64,000 nt of DNA from Actinoplanes utahensis (GCF_016862455.1 NZ_BOMZ01000081.1:16988-80987), one strand, 5' to 3'. Positions 8,991-18,163 are shown, counted from the stretch's first letter. The notes: generated by a model from the sequence alone, not told the origin. Translations and numbers: made by a program.

Positions 8991-9022
8991 TGCACTATCG
9001 CACTAATTACTGCGAGATCGCA
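8991..9022. promoter_or_regulatory. paired operator-like sites between MarR gene and membrane gene
   Basis: Two 12-bp sites, TGCACTATCGCA (8991-9002) and TGCGAGATCGCA (9011-9022), follow the form TGC-N3-ATCGCA and begin exactly 20 bp apart, two helical turns. They sit in the short AT-richer gap between the divergent membrane-protein gene and the MarR-type gene, where an autoregulatory operator is expected. Confidence 0.5.
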
Positions 9023-9046
9023 ACGAGTGATTGGTATGCTGATCAC

Positions 9047-9598
9047 GTGCCCGGCCCCAAGAACCTGCTCGCCGACATCTGGCTGCTCGCGTCGGTCGCC
9101 ACCGCGCTCATCAGCGAGGAACTCGCCGACAATCCGCTGTCCGTCGACGAGTTCGCGCTCTACGGCTTCATCAGCGACCTCGGCCCGGTCACCGCCACCC
9201 AGCTCGGCCAGTGGACCGGCCTGCCACCCACCACACTGTCCGCGATCCTGCGTCGCTGCCAGGTACGAGGCGAGATCACCCGGACCCCCAACGCCGCCGA
9301 TCGCCGCAGCAACCTCGTCGAGCTCACCGACCACGGCCGGGCCGTCTACGAATCCGCGCTGCCCGCCCTGCTCGCCGCCCAGACCCGCCTCGCCGAGCAC
9401 CTCGGACCCGACGACGGCGCCCGCCTCGCCGTCCAGGAGATCGACGCCGCGACCCGCAAGGCGCTGAAAGCACCCGCCCGCCCCTACCAGGTCACCGCGG
9501 AACCCGGCACACCGGACATCGGGCCGGCCGATCTGACCCCCGCCCAGCTCGCCGAGGTGCGATCCTTCACGGCCTGGCTGCGGCACCGCGACGGCTGA
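9047..9598 (+). CDS. MarR-family transcriptional regulator
   Basis: A 183-residue protein from GTG 9047. It has the MarR winged helix: a DEFALYGFISDLGPVTATQLG region, recognition helix TTLSAILRRCQVRGEI, and the wing signature RTPNAADRRSNLVELTDHGR. A further 60 C-terminal residues are longer than in a minimal MarR protein. The frame is open upstream to 8957, but GTG 9047 gives the normal N-terminus and lies behind the operator-like repeats. It probably represses itself and the divergent membrane protein in response to a small ligand. Confidence 0.85.
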   Translation: MPGPKNLLADIWLLASVATALISEELADNPLSVDEFALYGFISDLGPVTATQLGQWTGLPPTTLSAILRRCQVRGEITRTPNAADRRSNLVELTDHGRAVYESALPALLAAQTRLAEHLGPDDGARLAVQEIDAATRKALKAPARPYQVTAEPGTPDIGPADLTPAQLAEVRSFTAWLRHRDG

Positions 9599-9715
9599 GC
9601 CGGAGGCGAGATCAGCACAGGGTCGCTACGTCACTCCGCGTAAACGCCGTCGCCGGGTGGATCGCCGTCAGCCGGAAGCCGTGACGGCTGGGAAGCCGGT
9701 CCCATTCCGGTCGCG

Positions 9716-9877
9716 GTGATCCGCGAGCCCGGCCGGTTCTCCGCCGTCGGTGTCACCGTCACGGTGACGCCGATCCGAACGCCGCACCGCGGAGGTCCCC
9801 CGGTCACCCTCGAACCGCTGCCGGACGAGGCGGAACTCACCGCGATCCGCCGCCCTGCCCCGCCGGGCCCGCCGTGA
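9716..9877 (+). pseudogene. possible C-terminal gene remnant
   Basis: Within the 325-bp gap after the MarR gene, the plus strand reads from GTG 9716 for 53 codons: VIREPGRFSAVGVTVTVTPI and on to a DEAELTAIRR tail and stop at 9877. Third codon positions are strongly G/C and the composition is protein-like, yet no ribosome site or plausible full-length start is visible; the frame is closed by TAA at 9641. It may be the surviving 3' end of a decayed gene, or chance. No family was recognised. Confidence 0.25.
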
Positions 9878-9923
9878 CCAGTACCATCGCCGCGGAACAC
9901 CGGTGAATCGGACAGGAGCACAC

Positions 9924-10313
9924 GTGGCATCGGATGACATCTCGCGCGGTGAGGCCCAGCGGCTGCGCGGCCTGGAGGACGCGGCCCGCCTCACCCGGAC
10001 CTTCGAGATCATCGGCAGCAGGGGCTCGCTGTGGGTGTGGGGCGACGAGGACGAGGTCCTGTTCACCGAGGACGGCGAGCGCCGCACCCTGCTGCCGGTG
10101 TGGCCGCACGCGACGGTCGCCCGCCTGGAGAACGAGGGCGAGGTCGCCGGGGAGCACGCCATCGAGATCCGGGCCGGCGACTTCCTGACCGAGTGGCTGC
10201 CGCAGTTGGAGGAGGACGACGCCCGGATCGCGGTCTTCCCGGTCGAGGACCGGAACGCGGCGGTGCTGGACCTGGCCGACTTCCGTGCGAGGCTGAGCGC
10301 CGCCCTCCGTTAG
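9924..10313 (+). CDS. DUF2750-like protein
   Basis: A 129-residue soluble acidic protein from GTG 9924, with AGGAG six bases upstream. The core GSLWVWGDEDEVLFTEDGER, then LLPVWPHATVA and FLTEWLPQLEEDDARIAVFPVED, fits the DUF2750 family (small globular proteins of unknown role). It lies 52 bp upstream of the DUF4132 gene in the same direction and may be co-transcribed with it. An earlier GTG at 9903 is in frame but lacks a ribosome site. Confidence 0.7.
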   Translation: MASDDISRGEAQRLRGLEDAARLTRTFEIIGSRGSLWVWGDEDEVLFTEDGERRTLLPVWPHATVARLENEGEVAGEHAIEIRAGDFLTEWLPQLEEDDARIAVFPVEDRNAAVLDLADFRARLSAALR

Positions 10314-10365
10314 AGTCCCGCGGACGACCTCGCGACCGGCGGGGCGACGCGGGGGAGGACCAACG

Positions 10366-12588
10366 GTGACGGTGGACGACGGGACCGCGGCCGGACCGGT
10401 GGACGACGGCGCCGCCGCGGAGCCGGCCGTGATGGTGTGGGCGGACGGTGAGCGGGACCGCTGGCTGGCCCGGGCCGCCGCCCTCGATCCCGGCGTGCAC
10501 GAGCCGGCCTGGAGCACGACCGGCGGCGGCACCTACCCGGTGCCCGCCCAGATGCTGTGGGCGATCGCTCGGGGCCCGGACGAGGTCGCGCGCGACGTGA
10601 TCGCCCGAACCCGGCTCCGCGGGCTGCGGCAGCGGGTCGACCTGGGCCGGGTCGTGATCGCCCGGTTCGGGATCGACGCGCTGGACCACGCCGTCACCGA
10701 GGCCGAGGGCAGCCCCGATCAGCTCGGCATGCTGCTGCTGCCGTTCCGCGCCCCGCGGATCGCGCCCCTGGCCGCCGGCTGGCTGCGGCATCTCGGGTCG
10801 GCGCGGCTGTGGGCGCGGCTGTGGCTGCGGCGGCATCCGGAGACGGCCGTGCGGGCGCTGCTCCCGGCCGCGACCGGCAAGCCCGGCCGGGTGCGGCAGC
10901 AGGCCGAGGATGCGCTCCACTTCCTGACCACTGCCGGTCACGGTGAGATCGACATCGTTGCGGGGTACGCCCGGGGCGGTCCCGCCGGGATCGACAGCGG
11001 GGTGCGCGCGCTCTTCGCCGTACCCCCGGGGTTCGCGGTGCCGCCGCAAGCGACACACACCGCGAGAAAAGGGGGAGACCCCGCCTGGACCTGCCCGGAG
11101 GGGTTGCCGGAGATCCGGCTGACCGACGGCGGAGCCCTGCCGGAGGACGAGGTCGCCGCGCTGATCGCCGGGCTGCGGGAGGCCCGGCTGGAGGATCCGC
11201 CGGAGCCCGCGCCCGGTGATCCGGAGCCGGCCGGCAGCGAGCAGCCGCTGGTGGTGGAGGCCCCGGCGGCGGCCCAGCCGATGGTGCGGGCGCCGGAGCC
11301 GGAGGTGGAGAAGCTGATCGCGCGGTGTGACCGGGCGAGCCTGGCCGCATTCGGTCGCGCGCTGCTGGACGAGTGGCTGACCGCGGACATGCCGGCGGCG
11401 CAGGCGTGGGTGCTGCTGGCGCAGGCGCACGTCGGCGACGACACCACCATGGACCGGCTCGCGCCGCTGGTGCGGGGCTGGCCGCCGAAGAGCCGGTACC
11501 TGCGCGCGATCGACGGGCACGCGGTGCTGGCCACGATGGGAACGGACGTGTCGCTGCGGCATCTGCTGGCGATCGAGGAGAACATGTCGGGCGGGGCGAT
11601 GAACGAGCGGGCCACCGTCTACCTGACGCAGGCCGCCGCCCGGCGCGGGCTGTCGGTGACACAGCTCGCCGACCGGCTGGCGGTCACGCACGGGCTGGAC
11701 ACCGGGATCCCGATGGACTACGGCACACGCGCGTTCACCGTGACCGTCGACGAGAAACTGAGCCCGCAGGTGGTGGCCGCGGACGGGCGGGTGCTGGCGC
11801 GGCCGCCGAAACCCGGGGCCAAGGACACCCGGCCCGAGGCGTACCAGTGGTTCCTGCAGTTCAAGAAGGAGCTGCGGGCGACCGTCGCGGGGCACGTCGC
11901 CCGGCTGCGCAAGGACATGACCCGGCACCGGTTCCGCCCGGCCCGTGACCTGCCGGCGGTGGTGCTGCCGCACCCGCTGCTCGGGCCGCTGGCGCGGCGG
12001 CTGCTGTGGGGTGAGTACGACGCGGCGAACCGCCTGGTCCGGGCGCTGCGGATCGCCGAGGACGGCAGTTTCGCCGACCTGGACGACAGCACCGCGACCG
12101 TCGACGGCGACACCCCGATCGGGATCCCGCATCCGGCCGAACTGGGCGCCGACCTGGCCGACTGGCGGCAGATCTTCGTCGACTACGAGATCCTCCAGCC
12201 GTTTCCGCAGGTGCACCGGCCGGCCGTGAGCCTGACCGGGTCGCAGCGCGCGGCGACCGGCCTGCCCGGGTGGGGGCCGGTCGCCCCGGAGCGGATCCTC
12301 GAGCTGGTGCGGGAGCAGTGGACCGGCAACGCCGAGTACTCGGCGGCGCCGCACACCCGGATCACCCGCGACCTGCCCGGCGGGCACACGCTGGTGGTCG
12401 ATTTCGCGCCGGGCGTGCCCGCCACCGGCAACCCCGTGGCGGCGGGCCCGCAGCGGATCGTCGAGATCTGGGCGGATCATCGCTGGTCGGATCATCTCCA
12501 GCGGGCCCGGCGTACCCCGATGGGGGTGTGTGATCCGGCCGCCCTGTCGGAGGCGCTGGTCGAGCTGTACCCCGGCGTGATCGTCTGA
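10366..12588 (+). CDS. DUF4132-domain protein
   Basis: A 740-residue cytosolic protein starting at GTG 10366 behind GGGGGAGGA. Residues 1-400 look alpha-helical and repeat-like, with a Pro/Glu-rich linker near 275-310. The C-terminal 350 residues carry DUF4132 features: LSVTQLADRL, FTVTVDEKLSPQVVAADGR with LARPP, HPLLGPLARRLLWGEYD, DGSFADLDD, GIPHPAEL and DYEILQPFPQV. These segments align with the second DUF4132 protein at 62331-63698, so the window carries two paralogues. DUF4132 is sometimes linked to MolR/WGR-like proteins and has no settled function. The upstream DUF2750 gene may form an operon with it. Confidence 0.8.
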   Translation: MTVDDGTAAGPVDDGAAAEPAVMVWADGERDRWLARAAALDPGVHEPAWSTTGGGTYPVPAQMLWAIARGPDEVARDVIARTRLRGLRQRVDLGRVVIARFGIDALDHAVTEAEGSPDQLGMLLLPFRAPRIAPLAAGWLRHLGSARLWARLWLRRHPETAVRALLPAATGKPGRVRQQAEDALHFLTTAGHGEIDIVAGYARGGPAGIDSGVRALFAVPPGFAVPPQATHTARKGGDPAWTCPEGLPEIRLTDGGALPEDEVAALIAGLREARLEDPPEPAPGDPEPAGSEQPLVVEAPAAAQPMVRAPEPEVEKLIARCDRASLAAFGRALLDEWLTADMPAAQAWVLLAQAHVGDDTTMDRLAPLVRGWPPKSRYLRAIDGHAVLATMGTDVSLRHLLAIEENMSGGAMNERATVYLTQAAARRGLSVTQLADRLAVTHGLDTGIPMDYGTRAFTVTVDEKLSPQVVAADGRVLARPPKPGAKDTRPEAYQWFLQFKKELRATVAGHVARLRKDMTRHRFRPARDLPAVVLPHPLLGPLARRLLWGEYDAANRLVRALRIAEDGSFADLDDSTATVDGDTPIGIPHPAELGADLADWRQIFVDYEILQPFPQVHRPAVSLTGSQRAATGLPGWGPVAPERILELVREQWTGNAEYSAAPHTRITRDLPGGHTLVVDFAPGVPATGNPVAAGPQRIVEIWADHRWSDHLQRARRTPMGVCDPAALSEALVELYPGVIV

Positions 12589-12647
12589 ACAGATCTCCCT
12601 CGGCCGCACCGGCGTCGCCGCCGGCCGCGCCCTTCAGGAGGAGACCG

Positions 12648-13235
12648 TCAGCGCTGCTTCTGGTCGATCAGGTCGCGCATGCGGTCCGGGTCGGAGCGGC
12701 TGAGGCCCCACAGCAGGTGGGTGAGGACGTCCGGCACGGAGAAGCACAGCACCGGTACGGGATGCTCCTCCAGACCGTGCGTGTGCGGCGCCGCCTCGAT
12801 CGCCTTGCGGAGCACCTCGCCCTGGCCGGCGTACGCCATCGACGTGACGCCGGCCTGCGCCGGCCACGGGTGGCACACCGGGTGCGGACGGCCGGCCTCG
12901 CCGGTCGGGTCCTGGGCGAGCAGCGTCTCGCTGGCGGCGAACAGGATCAGCCGCTCCGGCGGGGTCAGCTGGGAGTGCAGCATGTTGAAGGCGGTCTCGG
13001 CCATGCAGGCCGGGTTCTTCCCGAGGTCGTCGGCCCATTCGACGAGGGTGTCGGCGACGGCGTCGACCGCGGCGATCATCAGGGCGGCGGGGTGCTGCGA
13101 CGCGAACTGGCTGATCAGCTTCTGGGTCGCGATCTGACCGCCGGCCTGGTCGTTGAGGAGACGGGAGTCGGCCAGCTGCCAGAAGGTCCGCCACGCCGCG
13201 GCGGTCTCCGGGTCCGGCTGGAGTCGCAGAGTCAT
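12648..13235 (-). CDS. uncharacterised 195-residue protein
   Basis: No family recognised. The protein is soluble, mostly helical at the N-terminus (RLQPDPETAAAWRTFWQLAD) and without signal peptide or membrane segment. Notable pieces are HPAALMIAAVDAVADTLVEW, HPVCHPWPAQAGVTSM and a C-terminal VPDVLTHLLWGLSR. Start ATG 13235 is overlapped by a perfect ATGGGTA-N8-TACCCAT palindrome, suggesting control by a dedicated regulator. The gene runs opposite to its neighbours on both sides. Confidence 0.6.
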   Translation of the reverse strand: MTLRLQPDPETAAAWRTFWQLADSRLLNDQAGGQIATQKLISQFASQHPAALMIAAVDAVADTLVEWADDLGKNPACMAETAFNMLHSQLTPPERLILFAASETLLAQDPTGEAGRPHPVCHPWPAQAGVTSMAYAGQGEVLRKAIEAAPHTHGLEEHPVPVLCFSVPDVLTHLLWGLSRSDPDRMRDLIDQKQR

Positions 13236-13255
13236 GGGTACAGTGTCTTACCCAT
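13234..13255. promoter_or_regulatory. perfect inverted repeat over a start codon
   Basis: ATGGGTA (13234-13240), eight bases, TACCCAT (13249-13255). The 22-bp dyad overlaps the start codon of the minus-strand gene and lies 65 bp before the plus-strand gene at 13320, a position suited to repressing one or both. Confidence 0.45.
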
Positions 13256-13319
13256 CGATGCGCGGTTGACCTTGGGGGTCACGACGGCGCCGTTGACACC
13301 AGGGTTCATGATCTAGCGG

Positions 13320-14201
13320 GTGACGGGGTACAGGAGCACGCCCGAGTTCGACGACTTCGGGCCGTGGATCGACGAGGTGCGCACGGTCGCCGACCTGCCG
13401 AGGCTCTACCGGCAGGCGGGGATCGAGCCGGCCGCGTACCGGCTGGTGCTGAAGGTGCCGCGCGACATCGAACGGCGCGAGGCCCACCCCGGCATGCATC
13501 TGTACGACCATCTGCTCGCCGTCGACGCGGAGACGTTCACGGTGCTCAGCCGGCGCGACGACACCTATGACACCCGGCGGATCCCGCTCGACCAGGTGGT
13601 GGCCATCCAGGACAGTGTGCGCATGCTCGACGGCCGCCTCACCGTCCGGACGGTCGGCGGCGGCGAGCTGACCGTGCCCTACAACGGCTCGTCGAAAGCC
13701 CCGATCCGGGAGCTGATCCGGGTGCTGCGGCGCTCCTACCTGCCGGCGGGGCCGCCACCGGACGACCTGGCCGCGCCGGTCATGCCGTACATGGGCCGGG
13801 CGGACACCGCCCTGCTGACCGAGTATCAGCGGCTGGTCGCCGAGGAGCCGGGCCTGCGGCTGACGCTGGTCGGCGAACGGCAGCTGCTCACGCCGGTCAC
13901 CCCGCTCGACCGGATGCGCAGCCGCCTCCGACCGGTGACCCTGCACGCCTCGATCCTGGTCACCGACGACCGGGAGATCCAGGTCCTGCACCGCAGCCAC
14001 TGGATCACCACGACCGCCGGCGACTGGTCGCTGGCCCGGACCGTCCTGCCCCGGAACCGGATCACCGACATCACGGTCCGCCCGCACGAGCGCTACCACT
14101 ACGTGCACGTGCTCGCGGTCGAGTCCGGCGCCACCCGCCTGGAGTTCCCGGTGACCGCGAGCCGGCACGCCGACGCGGCCCTGGCCCGCGGGTTCCTCTA
14201 A
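13320..14201 (+). CDS. uncharacterised 293-residue protein with PH-like pattern
   Basis: No named family recognised. The GTG start at 13320 gives VTGYRSTPEFDDFGPWIDEV. The sequence contains two similar beta-rich halves, each with a segment like HLLAVDAETFTVLSRRDDTYDTRRIPLDQVVAI and ILVTDDREIQVLHRSHW...LPRNRITDITV, resembling a bacterial PH-like fold (a strand pair naming an input value followed by an I/V-x-D-I/V boundary). No signal peptide or membrane helix. It converges on, and overlaps by 4 bp, the P450 gene at 14198. Confidence 0.6.
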   Translation: MTGYRSTPEFDDFGPWIDEVRTVADLPRLYRQAGIEPAAYRLVLKVPRDIERREAHPGMHLYDHLLAVDAETFTVLSRRDDTYDTRRIPLDQVVAIQDSVRMLDGRLTVRTVGGGELTVPYNGSSKAPIRELIRVLRRSYLPAGPPPDDLAAPVMPYMGRADTALLTEYQRLVAEEPGLRLTLVGERQLLTPVTPLDRMRSRLRPVTLHASILVTDDREIQVLHRSHWITTTAGDWSLARTVLPRNRITDITVRPHERYHYVHVLAVESGATRLEFPVTASRHADAALARGFL

Positions 14202-15391
14202 CCCGTGTGCACGGGCAGGGTGGCGTAGCCGCGCAGGACCAGCCGGTCGCGGCGTTCGGCCGGGGCGGCCAGGGACAGGCGGGGCAGCATGGTCAGCAGC
14301 AGCGGGAACGCGACCTGCGCCTCCAGCCGGGCCAGCGGCGCGCCGAGGCAGTAGTGGGCGCCGCCGCCGAACGAGACCGGCTGGATGTTCGGGCGGTCCG
14401 GGTCGAAGCGGTGCGGGTCGGGGTAGCGGGCCGGGTCCCGGTTGGCGGAGCCGAGCAGCATGGTCAGCCCGGCGCCCGGGGCGATGGTCTGGCCGCCGAC
14501 CTCGAGCGGGGTGGTGGTGAACCGGGAGGTCAGCTGCACCGGTGAGTCGTACCGCAGCATCTCCTCGACGAACGGGGCCGCGAGGCCCGGGTCCGACCGC
14601 AAGCGGGCAGCCTGCTCGGGATGGTCGAGGAGGATGTGCAGGCCGGTGCCGAGCAGGTTGGTGGTCGTCTCGAAGCCGGCGACCAGCAGCAGCACCAGGT
14701 TGGCCAGCAGCTCCGGGCCGGTCAGCCCGGATCCCTCGGCGGCCAGCGCGCTGGTCAGGTCCTCGCGCGGCTCCCGGCGGCGGTCGGCGATCAGGCCGGT
14801 GAAGTAGTCCTCCAGGTCGCGGCCGGCGCTGTCGGCGCGGGCCATCTCCTCCTCGGTGCTGATCGGCTCCAGGACCACGGTCAGGTCGGCGGCCCGCTGC
14901 CGGAACCAGGGCATGTCGGTGTCCGGCACGCCGAGCAGCGCGCAGATCACGCCGATCGGCAGCGGGTAGGCGAACGCGGACATGAAGTCGGCGTCGGCCG
15001 GCATCGCCTTGATCAGGTCCTCGGCCTGGCGGGCGATGACCTCGCGCATCGCGGCGACCCGGCGGGCGGTGAAGGTGGCCGCGGCGGCGCGGCGCATCCG
15101 GGTGTGGTCCGGCGCGTTGGACTGCAGCATCGAGGTGACGACCGAGGCGACGCCGCGGTTCTCCCGCCAGCCCGGCCAGTTGCGGTCGTAGTCGGTGGTG
15201 TCGGCGACCCGCAGCCCCGGGTCCCGCAGCAGACGGCTGACCGATTCGTGGGTGGTGACGAACCAGCCGCCCTCGAAGGCGGGGAAGACCGGCTTGGCCC
15301 GTAGCACGTCATAGGCGGGGTACGGGTTCCGGCGTCCCTCCGGCTGGAACAGCGACGCGAGCGCACTCTCGAAAAGCATGACTCCCATCAT
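14198..15391 (-). CDS. cytochrome P450 monooxygenase (second)
   Basis: A 397-residue class I P450. I-helix AGFETTTN, ExxR in EEMLRYD, and heme loop FGGGAHYCLGAPLARLE with C348 as ligand; NPYPAYDVLRAK near the N-terminus is typical of CYP families in actinobacteria. Three in-frame ATG codons lie at the start (15391, 15388, 15379); the first is used here. No ferredoxin or reductase sits next to it, so it must borrow a redox partner, possibly the ferredoxin at 6781. Its 3' end overlaps the convergent upstream gene by 4 bp (TAG within CTAA). Confidence 0.9.
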   Translation of the reverse strand: MMGVMLFESALASLFQPEGRRNPYPAYDVLRAKPVFPAFEGGWFVTTHESVSRLLRDPGLRVADTTDYDRNWPGWRENRGVASVVTSMLQSNAPDHTRMRRAAAATFTARRVAAMREVIARQAEDLIKAMPADADFMSAFAYPLPIGVICALLGVPDTDMPWFRQRAADLTVVLEPISTEEEMARADSAGRDLEDYFTGLIADRRREPREDLTSALAAEGSGLTGPELLANLVLLLVAGFETTTNLLGTGLHILLDHPEQAARLRSDPGLAAPFVEEMLRYDSPVQLTSRFTTTPLEVGGQTIAPGAGLTMLLGSANRDPARYPDPHRFDPDRPNIQPVSFGGGAHYCLGAPLARLEAQVAFPLLLTMLPRLSLAAPAERRDRLVLRGYATLPVHTG

Positions 15392-15422
15392 TGCCGTACG
15401 AGGCGAGAGGAGGCCTTTACCG

Positions 15423-16325
15423 GTGCTTCACATCGCCCGTAGCAAGATCACCCGAATGGGTAGGGCGAGGATCGTTCGTGCGTTGACAGCGGCCGGGGCG
15501 GCCGCACTGCTGGCCGCCTGTTCCGCCGGGTCGGAACCGAAGGCGCCGCCGGCCTCGGCGTCCGCGGCGCCGGGCGTCTCCGGCCCGGCGCCGATCCCGG
15601 CCGGCCCGAGTCCGGAGTCCGCCCGGACCGCCCAGCGGGCCAGGTACGGCATCCCGGACTTCGCGCCCGCCCCGCCGGCTCAGCCGATCACCCTGCCGGC
15701 CGGTGACTCGGTGGAGTTCCTGCGGCGCATCCCCACCACGCAGAAGGTGGCGTTCCTGACCATCGACGACGGGTACCTGAAGAAGCCCGAGGCGCAGGAG
15801 CTGATCGCGGCCGCCGGGGTGCCGGTCACGCTGTTCCTGACCACCGACGCGATCAAGGACGACCCGGACTTCTTCCAGCCGATGGTGGCGGCGGGCGCGG
15901 TCATCGAGGCGCACTCGGTGTCGCATCCCGGCATGCGCGGACGCTCGCACGAGTTCCAGCGCCGGCAGATCTGCGAATCCGCCGACCAGCTGGCTCGGTG
16001 GTTCGGCAAGCGCCCAACCCTGTTCCGCCCGCCGTACGGGGAGAAGGACGCCACCACGCTGCGGGCCGCCAAGGAGTGCGGGATGGCCGCCACCTTCTTC
16101 TGGACCGAGACCGTGCACAAGGGGAAGGTCCGCTACCAGGAGGGCAGCACGGTCCAGCCGGGCGACATCCTGCTGATGCACTTCCGGGAGGCGTTCCGGG
16201 CGGACTTCGTCGGCGCGCTGAAGGCCATCCACCGGGCCGGGTTGACTCCGGCGCTGCTGGAGGACTACATCCCGGTGCCGCCGGCCCCGGCGCAGGGCTC
16301 GCCCGCGGCGCGCTCTAGCGATTAA
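15423..16325 (+). CDS. lipoprotein polysaccharide deacetylase
   Basis: A 300-residue NodB-type esterase. GTG 15423 is preceded by GAGGAGG at a 9-base spacing; ATG 15456 is the alternative start. The N-terminus is basic, then hydrophobic, ending in the lipobox LLAAC, so the protein should be a lipid-anchored exported enzyme. After a Pro/Ala/Ser linker come the CE4 motifs: TIDDGY, the metal-binding HSVSHP, RPPYGEKD, and a final GDILLMHF. It probably deacetylates cell-wall glycan outside the membrane. It is the second NodB protein of the window and far shorter than the one at 234. Confidence 0.85.
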   Translation: MLHIARSKITRMGRARIVRALTAAGAAALLAACSAGSEPKAPPASASAAPGVSGPAPIPAGPSPESARTAQRARYGIPDFAPAPPAQPITLPAGDSVEFLRRIPTTQKVAFLTIDDGYLKKPEAQELIAAAGVPVTLFLTTDAIKDDPDFFQPMVAAGAVIEAHSVSHPGMRGRSHEFQRRQICESADQLARWFGKRPTLFRPPYGEKDATTLRAAKECGMAATFFWTETVHKGKVRYQEGSTVQPGDILLMHFREAFRADFVGALKAIHRAGLTPALLEDYIPVPPAPAQGSPAARSSD

Positions 16326-16388
16326 AAGCATCGGCGTGTTTCAATTCCTGACGATCCGAGAGTCGTTCGTGTTTCGTCGGGAGGAAGC

Positions 16389-18161
16389 ATGGAACAACCG
16401 AGATCTCCCCAGCTCAGCCGTCGGGCGGCGGTCGGCATGGCCGGCGGCGTCGTGGCGGGCGCGGCCGTCGGGCTACCGGCCTTCGGTGCCGCGCCCGCGA
16501 CCGACGCGGACGCCATCGTGGTCGGCCACGGCCTGGCCGGGCTGGTCGCCACCGCCGAGCTCGTCGCCGCCGGCCGCAAGGTGCTGCTGCTCGACCAGGA
16601 GAACGAGGCGAACATCGGCGGCCAGGCGCACTGGTCGTTCGGCGGGCTGTTCTTCGTCGACTCCGACGAGCAGCGGTTGATGGGTGTCAAGGACAACCTC
16701 GACCTGGCCTGGCAGGACTGGCTCGGTACGGCCGGGTTCGACCGGGGCGTGGACGACCCGGCCGGAGCCGACTACTGGGCGTACCGGTGGGCGCAGGCGT
16801 ACGTGCGGTTCGCGGCGGGGGAGAAGCGGTCCTGGCTGGCCGGGCTCGGGTTGCAGTGGTTCCCGATGGTGGGCTGGGCGGAGCGGGGCGGCGGGCTCGC
16901 CGACGGGCACGGCAACTCGGTGCCGCGGTTCCACGTCACGTGGGGCACCGGGCCGGCGATCGTCGAGCCGTTCGAGAAGAAGGTGCGGGCCGGGGTCGCC
17001 GCCGGGAAGGTGGTCTTCAAGTTCCGGCACCGGGTCGACGAGATCGTGCAGACCGGCGGGGCGGTCACCGGCGTACGCGGCAAGGTCCTGGAAGCGAGCA
17101 CCGCCGCGCGCGGGAAGCCCTCCTCGCGTACCGTCGTCGCCGATTTCGAACTGAAGGCGCCGGTCGTGATCGTGGCGTCCGGCGGGATCGGCGCCAACCA
17201 CGACCTGGTCCGGCAGAACTGGCCGGCGCGGCTCGGCCGGGCCCCGCAGACCCTGATCACCGGCGTGCCGGCGTACGTGGACGGGCGGATGCTCGCGATC
17301 ACCGCACGGACCGGCGCGCGGATCGTCAACCCGGACCGGATGTGGCACTACACCGAGGGCGTGCGCAACTGGGACCCGATCTGGCCCGGCCACGGCATCC
17401 GGATCCTGCCCGGCCCGTCGTCGGTGTGGCTCGACGCCACCGGCAAGCGTTTCCGGGCGCCCGACTTCCCCGGCTACGACACCCTGCACACGCTCGGGTC
17501 GATCACCGCGTCCGGGTACGACTACTCCTGGTTCGTCACCACCCAGAAGATCGTCGACAAGGAGTTCGCCCTCTCCGGCTCCGAGCAGAACCCGGACCTG
17601 ACCGGCAGGAACCTCTGGCTGCTGCTGTCCCGGGTCTGGCAGACGCCCGGCCCGATCCAGAGGTTCCAGCAGTACGGCGCCGACTTCGTGAAGGCCGCCA
17701 CGCTGCCGGAACTCGTCGCCGGGATGAACCGGCTCACCGGCACCGACCTGATCGAGCTGGACGCGCTGAGACGGCAGATCGAGGCGCGGGACCGGGAGAT
17801 CGACAACCCGTACAGCAAGGACGCCCAGGTCCAGGGCATCCGTAACGCCCTGTCGTACCCCGGTGACGTGCTCGGCCGGACCGCCTCCGCCCACCGGATC
17901 CTCGACTCGTCGGCCGGCCCGCTGGTCGCGGTCCGCCTCAACGTGCTGACCCGCAAGACCCTCGGCGGCCTGCAGACCAACCTCCAGGGCCAGGTCCTCG
18001 GCGCCTCCGGCGCTCCGATCCCCGGCCTTTACGCGGCCGGGGAAGCCGCTGGTTTCGGTGGCGGCGGCGTCCACGGTTACCGATCCCTCGAGGGTACGTT
18101 CCTCGGCGGCTGCCTCTTCTCCGGCCGCGTCGCGGGCCGGGCCGCCGCCGCGGCCCTGTAG
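16389..18161 (+). CDS. Tat-exported FAD-binding dehydrogenase
   Basis: A 590-residue flavoprotein of the fumarate reductase/succinate dehydrogenase-like FAD superfamily. The N-terminus LSRRAAVGMAGGVVAGAAVG is a twin-arginine signal, followed by the FAD dinucleotide fold DAIVVGHGLAGLVATAEL and NIGGQAHWSFGGLFF. A C-terminal GLYAAGEAAGFGGGGVHGYR with GTFLGGCLFSGR is the second FAD-contact region seen in flavocytochrome c and ketosteroid-dehydrogenase relatives. The substrate cannot be assigned. A 77-bp piece of its 3' region is duplicated at 19337. A 10-bp-stem hairpin follows the stop. Confidence 0.85.
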   Translation: MEQPRSPQLSRRAAVGMAGGVVAGAAVGLPAFGAAPATDADAIVVGHGLAGLVATAELVAAGRKVLLLDQENEANIGGQAHWSFGGLFFVDSDEQRLMGVKDNLDLAWQDWLGTAGFDRGVDDPAGADYWAYRWAQAYVRFAAGEKRSWLAGLGLQWFPMVGWAERGGGLADGHGNSVPRFHVTWGTGPAIVEPFEKKVRAGVAAGKVVFKFRHRVDEIVQTGGAVTGVRGKVLEASTAARGKPSSRTVVADFELKAPVVIVASGGIGANHDLVRQNWPARLGRAPQTLITGVPAYVDGRMLAITARTGARIVNPDRMWHYTEGVRNWDPIWPGHGIRILPGPSSVWLDATGKRFRAPDFPGYDTLHTLGSITASGYDYSWFVTTQKIVDKEFALSGSEQNPDLTGRNLWLLLSRVWQTPGPIQRFQQYGADFVKAATLPELVAGMNRLTGTDLIELDALRRQIEARDREIDNPYSKDAQVQGIRNALSYPGDVLGRTASAHRILDSSAGPLVAVRLNVLTRKTLGGLQTNLQGQVLGASGAPIPGLYAAGEAAGFGGGGVHGYRSLEGTFLGGCLFSGRVAGRAAAAAL

Positions 18162-18163
18162 AC

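Noticed and set aside
10063..12609. An 848-codon open frame on the minus strand
   Set aside because: It is the complement of the DUF2750 and DUF4132 genes; the long frame is a known effect of strong G/C third positions.
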